Shown here piece by piece: positions 10,601-19,900 of a stretch of 64,000 nucleotides of DNA. The translations under genes and the position numbers were made by a program. The notes under the pieces were generated by a model, which was not told the origin of the DNA, searched no databases, and was given only the letters and a program-made list of their open reading frames with translations. How positions within the stretch are numbered: position 1 is the first letter of the stretch; every line of letters begins with the position of its first letter. The stretch covers positions 399,001-463,000 of the forward strand of contig JACLAT010000047.1 in NCBI GenBank assembly GCA_018105865.1. Direction: 5' to 3'. The DNA comes from Metaphire vulgaris. Its lineage: Eukaryota > Annelida > Clitellata > Crassiclitellata > Megascolecidae.

Positions 10601-12259
10601 AATAGTTCACATCTATTTAAATAGTATTTAAATACTATTTAATTTTTCAATGTTAAATGAAAACTGTATTATCATTTATCACTGGCGAATGTTTTAATCT
10701 AAAAGCACTGTCATTAGTTATCTGCATGATGAGTAATACAGTCTCCTGTCAGGCTATTCACCGAAAGTCTTGATTAATCTTGAGGAGCAGCAGTATCTCG
10801 AATGTTTTGTCACTTAGGCGATTTCTACGCTTTGAGAGTATGATAGCCCAGTACTAAAGTTTCTCTCGACGGGAGCACTCGATGGAACTGTAGAGTTGAA
10901 GAGCAAGAAAACTGGTTTACAGGTGGATGTTTATTGAGTAGTCTATGCCGATTTTACGGGATGAGTCTTGAAGATATATCAAGTGTGGCTGGTCTGCCTG
11001 TTCAGCATTGAGGCCCCTGAGAAAGTCGCTAGAATATGTATCATCACCTGCATCAGTTGTGCTGACTGTAGGCGTGGACTGAACTGGTGCAGCTGTACAC
11101 TCATCTGAAAACATTTGTATGGCATTTAATAACAGCATGGAACACCTCAGTTTCAATTCCGGATCATTTGTCCATGATGTCTTAAACTTGGGATGTGACA
11201 CAGACGCCAGTAAGAACTCAGTGTCGTCAAACAAGTGACCAAACCGCTCATCTCAACGTTTCTTGGACATAACTTGCATTTACCAACAGCCTTTTCATCT
11301 TTGTTTACGTTTCATTCATTCGTACTATTCTGCCCTTAGGCAGGTTTTGTATTACAATTTCGCCATTCATTCCTGTTCATAGTTTTCTTCTTTAGGTCTT
11401 TATAGTCCTTTTCCAGCATCCAGTCAAGTAGCATCTCTCGTGGTCGTCCTTTGGTCTGTCCCCCATCTAGTTGCCCTTCTATTATTTCCCTTAGAAGTGA
11501 GTCTCCTCTCATTACATGTCCCAACCAGGTGTTTTATCTTTTTCTTATCGTGTTGATTATCTCTTTCCTTTCCTCCACCTGTTTCAGCACTTCCTCGTTT
11601 GTCTTATGCTCTGTCCAGCTGATCTTCCCAATTTTTCTCCATACCCACATTTCTAAGGCCTCTAGTCTTTTTATTTCCTCTTTACGTTTAAGCTACTGAA
11701 ATTAAAATGTTTAATAGCTCCGTCTTCATGCCACGCTAACGCCATATTTGTTTGCACACCAACAAAATCAACATCCGGTTAGCACTATACAGTACTGTTA
11801 TACAACTAACAGCCATTATGGATGTATGGACATCTAATCATGGGACAGTTAATCACGCGACACTTAATCAACGACACTTAATCACGCGACAGTAATCACC
11901 GACACTTAATCACGCGACACTTAATCACGCGACAGTTAATCACGCGACAGTTAATCACCTCGAAGTGAGCTCAATATCTCAAAAGACTAACGCGTAGGTT
12001 TATTCATCGTGACAATTTCTTTCTTCACGTATTTAAATATCAAATGTCGCAGTCCATTTCACTTATTTTGAGTTAAGTTTGCCGTTGATTACAGGGTGAC
12101 TCTGGGAGTCCTGTTGCTGTCCAGGACGCAAATAAAACTTTCAGTATCGTAGGAATTGTATCGTATTCATACGCTGGCGGTTATCCTGATGTTTCTACAA
12201 GAGTCAGCCGTTTCGCCAACTGGGTCACAGATACCATCAAGAACGACTCAAGAATTTGA
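1696..12259 (+). CDS. Secreted chymotrypsin-fold (S1A) serine protease, seven exons, non-tryptic
   Basis: Proposed exons: 1696-1738, 2704-2724, 3080-3210, 3746-3858, 6298-6566, 10341-10492 and 12095-12259. All junctions are GT-AG, the phases match, and the join gives 297 aa. Residues 1-15 are a hydrophobic signal peptide; C27 is the usual cysteine tethering the propeptide to the catalytic chain (partner C170). The mature chain would start at IIGG (51-54). The triad is H94 (TAAHC), D150 (DMALL) and S246 (GDSGSP). Oddities: the residue before IIGG is Gly, not Arg/Lys; the S1 base equivalent to chymotrypsin 189 is G240, arguing against trypsin-like specificity; the cysteines equivalent to 191, 220 and 201 are missing; and the usual GDSGGP reads GDSGSP. 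The family cleaves peptide bonds extracellularly; the substrate is unknown. Introns are full of transposon debris but every exon is open. Confidence 0.85.
2783..3012. repeat. Degenerate GAT/GAC trinucleotide tract in protease intron 2
   Basis: About 230 bp dominated by gat, gac and gtt triplets, ending 68 bp before exon 3. The ORFs on both strands are low-complexity products of the triplets. Confidence 0.8.
3987..4062. repeat. CAT/CGT trinucleotide microsatellite in protease intron 4
   Basis: A run of atc, atg and cgt triplets, which read from the other strand gives an artefactual poly-aspartate ORF. Confidence 0.85.
4248..6151 (-). mobile_element. hAT element remnant, 1.9 kb, inside protease intron 4
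   Basis: Inverted ends CAGTGGCGTAGCTA (left) and TAGCTACGCCTCTG (right) are flanked by near-identical 8-bp target copies, tattcgct and tattcgcc. On the minus strand, starting at about 5231, a reading frame opens with MDEAKKSNAMSGSQKRK followed by a KLPKLDFF stretch. This is the N-terminal signature of the TTF/ZMYM1-like hAT transposase group (MSG.QKRK...LPKL..FF). The frame then breaks. A smaller palindromic element is nested at 5652-5809. The element is defective. Confidence 0.8.
5652..5809. mobile_element. Nested palindromic MITE
   Basis: A 158-bp fold-back. Both arms carry CAAGCACCTCAAGACAGAGC and continue through agcagaaaatggcgc; the outer arms (aacgc...ttgcacaagcacc) also pair imperfectly. 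It lies inside the hAT remnant at 4248-6151 and so inserted later. Confidence 0.75.
6567..7254. other. Protease intron 5 sequence without recognisable feature
   Basis: AT-rich and non-coding. It includes the palindrome TAGGCCTA near 7087 and 7201. No gene or defined element was recognised. Confidence 0.5.
7255..7905. repeat. Dispersed repeat with CGCTTCGCG minisatellite and CCAAT-box array
   Basis: The left part has three copies of an 84-93 bp unit (starting near 7386, 7479 and 7563) built of cgcttcgcgtggccgtt subunits. The right part (7668-7790) has four copies of CCAATCAGAACGC, each with a full CCAATCAG NF-Y-type box. It ends in a ttaatattata border beside gctcgcttcgctcgc stretches. A second, shorter member is at 48357-48690, and pieces lie at 8758-8795 and 9425-9495. 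Transposon class not determined. Confidence 0.7.
8213..8743. repeat. 78-bp satellite, seven copies, alternating A/B variants
   Basis: Units begin at about 8213, 8291, 8369, 8446, 8524, 8602 and 8679 (steps of 77-78 bp). Odd copies read aatgcta with a gcgtca(a/g)attgcg core; even copies read aatgtta with catgaaattgcggtaaat. The array is therefore a 156-bp dimeric higher-order repeat in the order A-B-A-B-A-B-A. It lies in intron 5 of the protease gene. Confidence 0.9.
8785..9215 (+). repeat. G-rich purine minisatellite
   Basis: About 430 bp almost without C on the + strand, built of gttgggaatggg, ggaggaaggggg and gggaggggaagg words in units of roughly 100-110 bp. Dense GGG/GGGG runs give G-quadruplex and triplex potential. 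Long ORFs on both strands are low-complexity artefacts. Confidence 0.85.
9255..9410. repeat. Two-copy direct repeat
   Basis: The segment starting agacaatggttgtcaatgg and ending gaggttacgcaattcg occurs at about 9260 and again at about 9350, with a few substitutions. Confidence 0.75.
9535..10085. mobile_element. LINE 3' tails, degenerate
   Basis: A (CATT)n start followed by a block around tttctatagcgctgtaac marks a minus-strand LINE tail also seen at 25315-25370 and 35377-35450. The + strand block at 9830-9990 matches 25495-25610 (shared MMRSTLEAR-like translation), the end of another LINE. Only tails remain. They lie within protease intron 5. Confidence 0.55.
10760..11240 (-). pseudogene. hAT transposase C-terminal fragment
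   Basis: The minus-strand frame from 11234 reads DDTEFLLASVSHPKFKTSW, and a following stretch in another frame reads FNSTVPSSAPVERNFS, the conserved hAT dimerisation motif. A stop and frameshifts separate them, so this is a dead transposase piece. It lies in protease intron 6. Confidence 0.75.
11336..11700 (-). pseudogene. Jockey-like LINE reverse transcriptase C-terminal fragment
   Basis: Minus-strand translation contains MGHVMRGDSLLREIIEGQ and KGRPREMLLDWM, the terminal LGH..R....GRPR signature shared by many insect- and marine-type LINEs. The upstream part in other frames reads like KIGKISWTEHKTNEEVL. Truncated and frameshifted. It lies in protease intron 6. Confidence 0.75.
11836..11957. 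repeat. Short tandem repeat of (gcga)cacttaatcac words
   Basis: About eight imperfect units of ttaatcacgcgaca(c/g) in 120 bp, just upstream of the last protease exon. Confidence 0.8.
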
Positions 12260-12600
12260 CAAATTACTCAGTTTAACATAATTTAAATAGATTGCATTTG
12301 ACTTTATATCTTGTTTGGTAAGCATTCACCGACACTGAATGACCTGAAATTAATTTTTTTAAATGTCTAAGAATGTATTTTGGCCATTTTTTTAAAGTAA
12401 AACATCGCGAAAAATTATTGATAACTTCAGAATATATGTGCGTACGTACAAATTCAGTCGTGACTCCTCCCCGTACGCTTCCGTAGGCAAAAACGCCTAA
12501 ATCTCAAACCCCTCTCCTCGGTGCGTACCTACTATATGGACGGCCCCAACCTATTTTTCTCTTGGATAACTCCTGAATTCATTTAAAACAAAACAACAAA

Positions 12601-12601
12601 C

Positions 12602-12690
<89 letters not shown>
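12601..12690. repeat. (AAT)n microsatellite
   Basis: About 30 near-perfect aat units. The leucine-run ORF on the other strand is an artefact. Confidence 0.95.
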
Positions 12691-12694
<4 letters not shown>

Positions 12695-12699
12695 CTTAA

Positions 12700-15680
12700 T
12701 AATAACAAACCAGTTCTAATGCTACAAGGAATCTGGCAATGGCCGCACTGGTAGTCCAAAAGATGTTCACAAGATATGTCAGAGTGGGTGGGAAAAGCAC
12801 CAACTGTAAGAAACACGTTCTAAGCCTAGATTTTATGGTACACCGAGGAACAAGTTTCAGATGTAAAGCTACTAAAGAAAACACTCACAACAAGTCTGCA
12901 AACTAATCAAACTGTTTAGAATACTAAAGCTGGAGTATAGAATAAACAGAAAAAGATACAATGCACATTAAAAGTCAATAAACACATTCTAGCCGTCCGA
13001 ATACCTCTCAAAAGAAGGGTTTCATCTCACCTCTTGGAGAATGACCAGGGGTTAATTTGAGCCGGATCTTGCCGGATCTGCGATCCGGGACGTCGGGTAA
13101 GAGATTCTGAACGTACTTTATTCGTTGTAATCTTTTACTTTTTACTTTAGCACTTTACATGCACGAACGGGAAAGAAAAGACGTGAACTGTACTCTATAT
13201 GTTCGTTTAAAATTAATAAAAAAATTGTGAAGAAATTCTGCGACCGGAGGGAAAATAAGGAGATCCGGTACCTCTGGAAAAGTAATTACGACTGGTAGAC
13301 AATAGGAATAATAGTAAGATCTTTTCGTGGATTTTGATAAATAGTTCATGGTGTTATAATTCAGTACACTATACACTCGAAAATAGCAATGGCAAGTGAT
13401 GTTGAACGTACAAGATTGCTGCAGTAGTGAGTTTCAATGAACACTTTCTTTAGGTGCTTGAATGAAGTTCATTTTTGAAAACTTTTGGTTACCACAAAAA
13501 TTGAACGGTGGGTAATTACCAGACATCGGTTTGAATATATGTATGTTTTTAAAACGGCGATTGTAATTTCACGCTTTCGTCGGGTCGGGTCGCGATGGGT
13601 TGGGTTGGGTCCGCAGACACAAATTATGTGTGGGTTGTGTTGGATTAGGACGTGGGTGGGTTGGGTTTGGGTTCAAAAACCGACCCATGGACAACTTTGC
13701 GTAGACTACGTTTCTTTTATCTACCGAGTGCTAATTATTAGGTGTTATTGCGCAACGAGACCTCTAAATAGGTCAACACACTCGAATTACCAGTCAAGCA
13801 TGTGTACTGGCTAAGGATTGGGAAGCCGTTAAATTCAAAGAGTCTGCAATAAGTATATCTGAGCACTGGAACTTCACGCGAATTTACCCTAAATTTAAGA
13901 CAAATAATTATTGATGGTGTCCCTATTCTGAAACCTCGGCACTGTAACTACGCCAATGCTATGCGCAACAATATCACGAAATTATTACTAGTCACTCACT
14001 GGCATTACCATGAAATGTTCACAAGAATGACACGATGTTAATAATATCGCGATATTATCAAAAACTTTTAACGCGGACAAGAAATATTTATCAGCGTCCG
14101 TTATCTTCATCTATTGATTTGAATCTAAACTTCTACAGAACCACTTCATAACGCATAGGCCTACATTATACTCACACACATACATACTGTACATACATAG
14201 GCTAGATAAAAATGGCACACGAAATCACAATCACAGACGGTCCAAGTCAAATCCAACATTTCAGACCGAAGACAATCAAATCTACAGTCTACGGTGGATA
14301 AGGTAAGTGAATAAATAAGTTTTGAATCTTGTTCTAAAATTTGACTAGATTACCTGGATGCACTGGCGTCTACTTGCATAAAGAAGTGGGGGATTGAACT
14401 CATATACCTTTTTCTTTCCTGTGATAAGCTTACAAACAGTGAGAAGGTCCTCGACTGCTCGAGCCTATTGGCCAAATAGAAGTTTACGTCTATACGTAAA
14501 TGATTCTCTTAAGACAACGATAAGATCAAAAGCCACTCGATGCTGAAAATTTGTGTATGTGCTAAAGGTAACCTCTGTGTTTGTGTTTGTGTGTATGCGT
14601 ACCTTCTGCTGTATCTCTTGACTGAGCTCTGGTGGACACAGTATGTTTAACTTCTGAGCTGCAGTCTTTGTCGTTTCCCATTCAACACGCCAGGTTTCGA
14701 AAACGGATAATACTGCAGTAGCGGAATAGAAACAAATTTTCTGGAAATCTGATTTTTTTTTCTTTAAAAGTCGATTGGTAATTGGCCGGATAAAAGAAGC
14801 GAGAGAAAGAGAAAAGGGTGAGGAGGAGACCTGAGAAGACGCCACGTGACCTAGGGTGAAGCCGCGATTGAAGAACCAGACGTTACTTGGGTTTTTGTAG
14901 AAAGATCAACCGCGACCCTTTTCCCAAAGTCATCATTTTACCGGTTCAGCAATTAGCGGAGAAGGAGGATGACTGAATCGCTATTATAAAGGAAAACCAC
15001 GACGCTATTATAAAGGAAAACTCAACTAAGGTGGGTCAGACCTCATTTAGTAACAATAAAAAGGTTATAAGGAGCGCTGCACTAAAGCATGTGCAGTGTA
15101 CCAGGGATATTATTTACAAATTTTGAGAGATGACGCTCAACACATGTGAAGAGGATCTAGTGATAATGGAATTATCAGATTTCTTAGGTAGACTATGTAT
15201 GGAGTGAGTTATAAGTCATCGATATTATTTTATATTCAATGCGTTCTGTTATTTTGAGCCAGTGGAAAGATCCAGAGTAACAATAAAAAGGTTATAAAAG
15301 CGCTGCACTAAAGCATGTGATAGTCAACGCTCAACCTGGGTAAAATCCAGTCTGCAATCCAGAGTTCGTGATAATCAAGTAAGTAGATCCAGGTAGTCAA
15401 CGGCGTATACATTAAGAAGTTCTGTCGCTGTAAAAACGGCGATGTCCTCTGATCAGAATTGCTAGAACCTCTCGATGAAGCTTTATTAACGCGTGTTCAA
15501 TGTATTCATACGAAATTAGTAATTTTATCATGTGCGCAGACGAAACAATAATCAAAGAATGGAAGTTAATCATTAAGAAAATGAAATTTGTTCATCTGTT
15601 TGTTGCACAGCAGCTGTTTTGTCTTTTGCGATGATGTCCCTAACTGCTACAGTGAATACCACGGTCAAATTACAGTGAAA
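12700..15680. other. Non-coding stretch with one possible minus-strand exon
   Basis: A GGGTTGGG-type pentamer run lies at 13575-13690. On the minus strand about 14606-14715 is flanked by a good acceptor (pyrimidine tract, ctactgcag) and a GTACGC donor; it is open and would encode SVFETWRVEWETTKTAAQ followed by a Pro-Glu-Leu stretch. I do not recognise it. A roughly 45-bp direct repeat (aacaataaaaaggttataa...) occurs near 15050 and 15276. Nothing else is supported. Confidence 0.3.
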
Positions 15681-15689
15681 CACTTTTGA

Positions 15690-16010
15690 ATTAGAAAATT
15701 TCCATTTTCGCCTTGAAAACCTGGATTTGCCGTAAAATGTATAAGCTTAATCTTCTAATTTCAATTGGAATAAAAAGAAGTCTGACGGCAACCATAAAAA
15801 GGCAGCTTCCACCTTCCTCAGACACATAACGAGGAAGGAAACCCTGGAGCATTTGGCAATATAGGGGGGAAATGGAGGAAAATAGCTCAAGAAAGACAGA
15901 GAAACACATATGTATACTGCCTGCGAGAAGGAAATGAGGGAACAAAGAATAATAGGCCTATTGAATTAATTATATATCAAAGTGAAAATGAAAGTCGCGA
16001 ACGTAGAAAC
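15690..16010 (+). mobile_element. LINE 3' fragment (family also at 53690-53960)
   Basis: The stretch from aagtctgacggcaaccat to ctggagcatttggcaata closely matches 53697-53785, where the translation reads like a LINE C-terminus. It ends with a cgaacgtagaaacacacaac tail shared by both copies. Truncated. Confidence 0.65.
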
Positions 16011-16166
16011 ACACAACATTTAATGAAGAAAAGAAGTATAATATTCACATACATGTTCATTTATTTTAAATTCATGTATTTTCAACATCAGTTCTCACTG
16101 TGAAATACGCATACATTTTCGTAGTACGTGCAATCACCTATCTCGAGATGTCACGAGTGTTTTGAA

Positions 16167-16721
16167 TTACTTGTATGCGATCTCGCACAGACTTGCGATC
16201 AATAGTTTTCGATCAAAACGTTCCCAGAGTGGATCTGGAGCTGGCAACTGGTATGAAGACTCGGAAATATCATTTGATGTGCAGCGATATAGCGAACAAG
16301 CTTCTTTACATAAACTGAGAAAGGTAGATCTGTCATCAGCAATCCATTCAACGGAAACTTGTTTAAAATAATTATTATTAATTATTGGAGAACTGAAATT
16401 CGGCAGAAAATAGCACGGACAGAAATCCTGTGCAACAAACTCAAGACGACATTTCAAAAGGCACTTCAACCACAAATAACGATCCATTTGATGGAATTTG
16501 GATTTCATTTCTTCAAGACTCAATCCCAGTTTAGATGCTTTCTCAGAAGAAGGCGATAATGCTTCAATGCAATACAATAAACAATTCTTCAAAATGTATT
16601 GGGAAACATCATGCTTCAACAGTTTAGTCACCATCTTCGCGATCATATAAGCTTCTCTTGCATTGTCACAACTCTTTTTAATGATGTCGCTCTCAGCTTT
16701 GGAAAATGAAATCCTAGCAAT
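16167..16721 (-). CDS. C-terminal half of the Mab-21/cGAS-like domain (separate block)
   Basis: An open minus-strand block starting near 16721 translates as ARISFSKAESDIIKK, then KSCDNAREAYMIAKMV and YILKNCLLYCIEAL, and stops at 16167. This is the standard second half of a Mab-21 domain (the rISFs.aE segment followed by the helical lobe). It continues where the 16924-21069 frame breaks off: that frame ends with ARISFSNAM plus six residues. So it is either the last exon of the same gene or its severed 3' end. A 247-bp intron (16943 down to 16697, donor ATGC|GTGTTA, acceptor CCAAAG|CT) would restore frame, but the donor is weak. Confidence 0.6.
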   Translation of the reverse strand: MARISFSKAESDIIKKSCDNAREAYMIAKMVTKLLKHDVSQYILKNCLLYCIEALSPSSEKASKLGLSLEEMKSKFHQMDRYLWLKCLLKCRLEFVAQDFCPCYFLPNFSSPIINNNYFKQVSVEWIADDRSTFLSLCKEACSLYRCTSNDISESSYQLPAPDPLWERFDRKLLIASLCEIAYK

Positions 16722-16789
16722 ATTTCGTTGTTATGGCAACAGCGTCTTGCAATGTATATATCGAGAATTATATAATAAGATTGAGAACT

Positions 16790-16970
16790 GACCGACAGCA
16801 ACAAACTCAAGACGACATTTCAAAAGGCACTTCAACCACAAATAGCATCATTTGATGGAATTTATATAATAAGATTGAGAACTGCAATACAATAAACAAT
16901 TCTTCAAAATGTATTGGGAAACATCATGCTTCAACAATAACACGCATTGCATTGGAAAATGAAATCCTAG
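16790..16970 (-). repeat. Deleted partial duplicate of the Mab-21 3' coding sequence
   Basis: This stretch repeats pieces of 16360-16720 (the tgatgtttcccaatacattt block, the cttttgaaatgtcgtcttga block and others) with internal deletions. At two junctions it carries the filler gttctcaatcttattatata (near 16770 and 16865). It introduces the stop that ends the long ankyrin frame. It looks like a templated, multi-switch local rearrangement rather than a simple tandem duplication. Confidence 0.75.
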
Positions 16971-19900
16971 CGCAAGATTCCGAATATGGAACCCAGGGAT
17001 ATAGTTCTTGAGAACCAGCAAAGATCAAATTGCAACCGAACTTCTTTATGTCATCGCTCACATTGGATATGGCTTCATCCGGCCACCAGTCATCAATATG
17101 AATACAAGGAACAATGTCTACTGAAATTTCATCGACAGTAAAAAAAATTAGAGGCTTAATCATTTTAATGCTAAACACTTTCTTTATATCATCATAAATA
17201 CAGCTGTCTTTTTCCGACAATCCAAAAATCCACTCGAAATTCTGTTGCCTCTCAATATTAACCAGGGTGTCACATAAAATTGTTGTAAATTGCCTATTAA
17301 TTTTTACAGTATTTAATATTCCATTTTTTCTAAAGAAACTGTCAAAATCACTTGTTTCGTCTGCTTTTGTTGGCCTTCGCTTTAGACGAACAAATCCAGT
17401 GGGAAGTTCTGGAGACAGAGAAACTTCGCAAAGTTCACTGATCTTTGTAAGAAAAAAACAAAAATCGAATTCATCTGGTTTGTCAAGTCTTGTTCCTTCA
17501 TTACAGCTCCCAACAAGGATTGGTTTGATTTCAAATCTCGGATCCAGTCTTTTAATTTCTTTGGCAATGGCGTCCATGAAACTAATCACTTCTTTGGTTA
17601 TTTCTTCGACTAAAGGATGACGAAATGCATATTTGCCATTTTCCCATTGTGCTTCAACTTCAGTTTTGAGATTAACTTCAGATGCTCTATTTTGAGAATC
17701 AGGCCACAAAACACTTATATTCATTTGCCTATTATTCATTAGTCGAACAAAATACGTCTTATCTTTTTCATCTGTGATGGTTGTAACTGCACCAGACCCC
17801 TCTGATGTTTGGTGAATCGCATAATTTCCGTCTTTATCTTTAATTGAGGCATCGGCTCCTTTAGATATAAGTAATTCCCAAAACGTTTTGTTTGCGTAAT
17901 GCAATGGAGTGCGTCCGAAATTGTCAGTTTCGTTGACACTGCAACCGAGCGAGATCAACTTATCAACAATTATTGTTTTCATCAAATCCATTTCGTAAGG
18001 ATAACGCGCTGTCGGAACATCATAGAAAGAAATGGCAACCAAATGCAAAGCTGTTCTTCCCTGTTCGTCTTTGCCTGATACTATTTGCTCTTTAGATGCT
18101 TCGATTAAACTCTGAAATTTGCCTTTATCGAAACTTGAATGTAAGCTACCAAATGTCTTTACCATTTTAAAGATTTGTTTCAGAGTCAACTTGCATGTAA
18201 AATCCAGATGAAAATAATCACTTGTTGACGGCGATTCTGTCTCTCGGAAAGCGTTCAAGACAGCTCCTTTCTTTTTCAAAGAATCTTTAATTGATGACGG
18301 AATTTCTGAATTCTTTCCTTCAACTATATCCAACGGCGAAAATTTTTCAAAGCTTAATGCATTCACATCTATATCTGATCTTCCAAGCAACATTTCAACT
18401 ATTTCACTTCTCTCATCGCTCCAATCTGTATCTCTCCCGATATAGCCTTCATGCCTTTCTGCTTCGAATAAAATGACCATTTGTTTTATATTTTTTATTT
18501 TCTTCAATTCTTCATAATTCCGCGGAAATTCAAAATCTTCATTAATATTTATATGTAAAGCATAATGGAGGGCAGTAAACCCAAGATGATCTGATAAATT
18601 CACTGATGCGCCTTTATCTAGGAGCAATTCAACATCATGCGAACGATGTAACAATATTGCATGCATTAAGGCCGTTCGACCATCACAATCCACAGCGTCC
18701 AGACTCACCAACGTTCCCGCCTCTTCCAATATTTTCTGCAAAGCTGGAGATCTTGCTCTACCCCATTTTTTGGAAATAGGCATTAAGGCTGTCCTTCCTT
18801 CATTGTCTTTTCTATTGACATCTGCACCATAATGAATGAGTAATGAAATTAATTTCCCCACTTCAGCCCAATTTATCTCTTGAGCCCAATGTAGCGCTGT
18901 TCTCCCATTTTTATTTCTAGCATTCACATCAATGTTTCCAGATTTCAAAAGTAGCTCGAATAAACGCAGCCTTCTATCATCGCCGACTTTCGATCCGTGA
19001 ATGAGCCGATAAAATGATAAATGACCTGTTTCAATCTCTTGACTTAAAAGAATGTCATAATCCAAAAGAAGTTTTAGAATTTCGTCTGAATGATTTGTAT
19101 CATTTCCCATTGCTATGTACACGGCCTCTAACCAGACATCAGATTTTTTTTCCCAATTTACTTTCAGTGATAAAGATTTGCTATCGATGGTTTGATCCGT
19201 GTTCCACGATTTCAAAGATATATCTAATGTATTACAGAACTCGGGCAGTATGGATTTGACAATGTCTGAAATTTTATCTTTAACTGCCGATATAAATTTA
19301 AATTTTAGCAAAGCCAAAACAATTTCATACAAATTCTTTTCTTTCGCTTTCATCAAAGCCGTTTTACCAGAATTATCTACAGCTTCGATGTTAAGAACAA
19401 ACCCATGTGAAGCCAAATCTAATAAACTGCGAACAATGTCAATATGTTTATATTTGCATGCAAGAATCAAGAATGTTTCTCCATTTTTGTTACTACCATT
19501 TAAATCAAGTCCATTTTGGAGAAGTATCTGCAGAAGACCGTCTATTTTGTAGTTGTATTCGGGCTTTATTTTACAAACGATTTCAAAAATGGTCTCATTC
19601 TGCAAATTCAAAACTTTTGCATTGAATTTCCAGAATTTTAATAAAATTTCAGCTCTTTTCATATTTCCGACTAAAATACTATATTCCAAATATTCTGCCA
19701 CAACTTCATAAAAAGTAGTTATCTCATATTCATTAAATTCCAGAAGATAATGATCATCTTTCAGCATTGCGTCTTCGTTTTCATCTTTAACAGCTGATAT
19801 TATTGTCTTTCCTAACAAAGCCCCAACAATTTTTGAATCATTATTTCTTTTCGCTTTCATTAAAGCAGTTTCACCAGAATTATCTACAGCGTCGATGTCA

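Noticed and set aside
12583..12816. Poly-leucine ORF
   Set aside because: Frame through the (AAT)n microsatellite.
14465..14845. A 126-residue minus-strand protein
   Set aside because: Most of it runs through unlikely sequence; only the segment between a good acceptor and donor (about 14606-14715) is kept as a weak exon candidate.
16162..16559. Plus-strand ORFs overlapping the Mab-21 C-terminal block
   Set aside because: Antisense shadows of a block with clear Mab-21 character.
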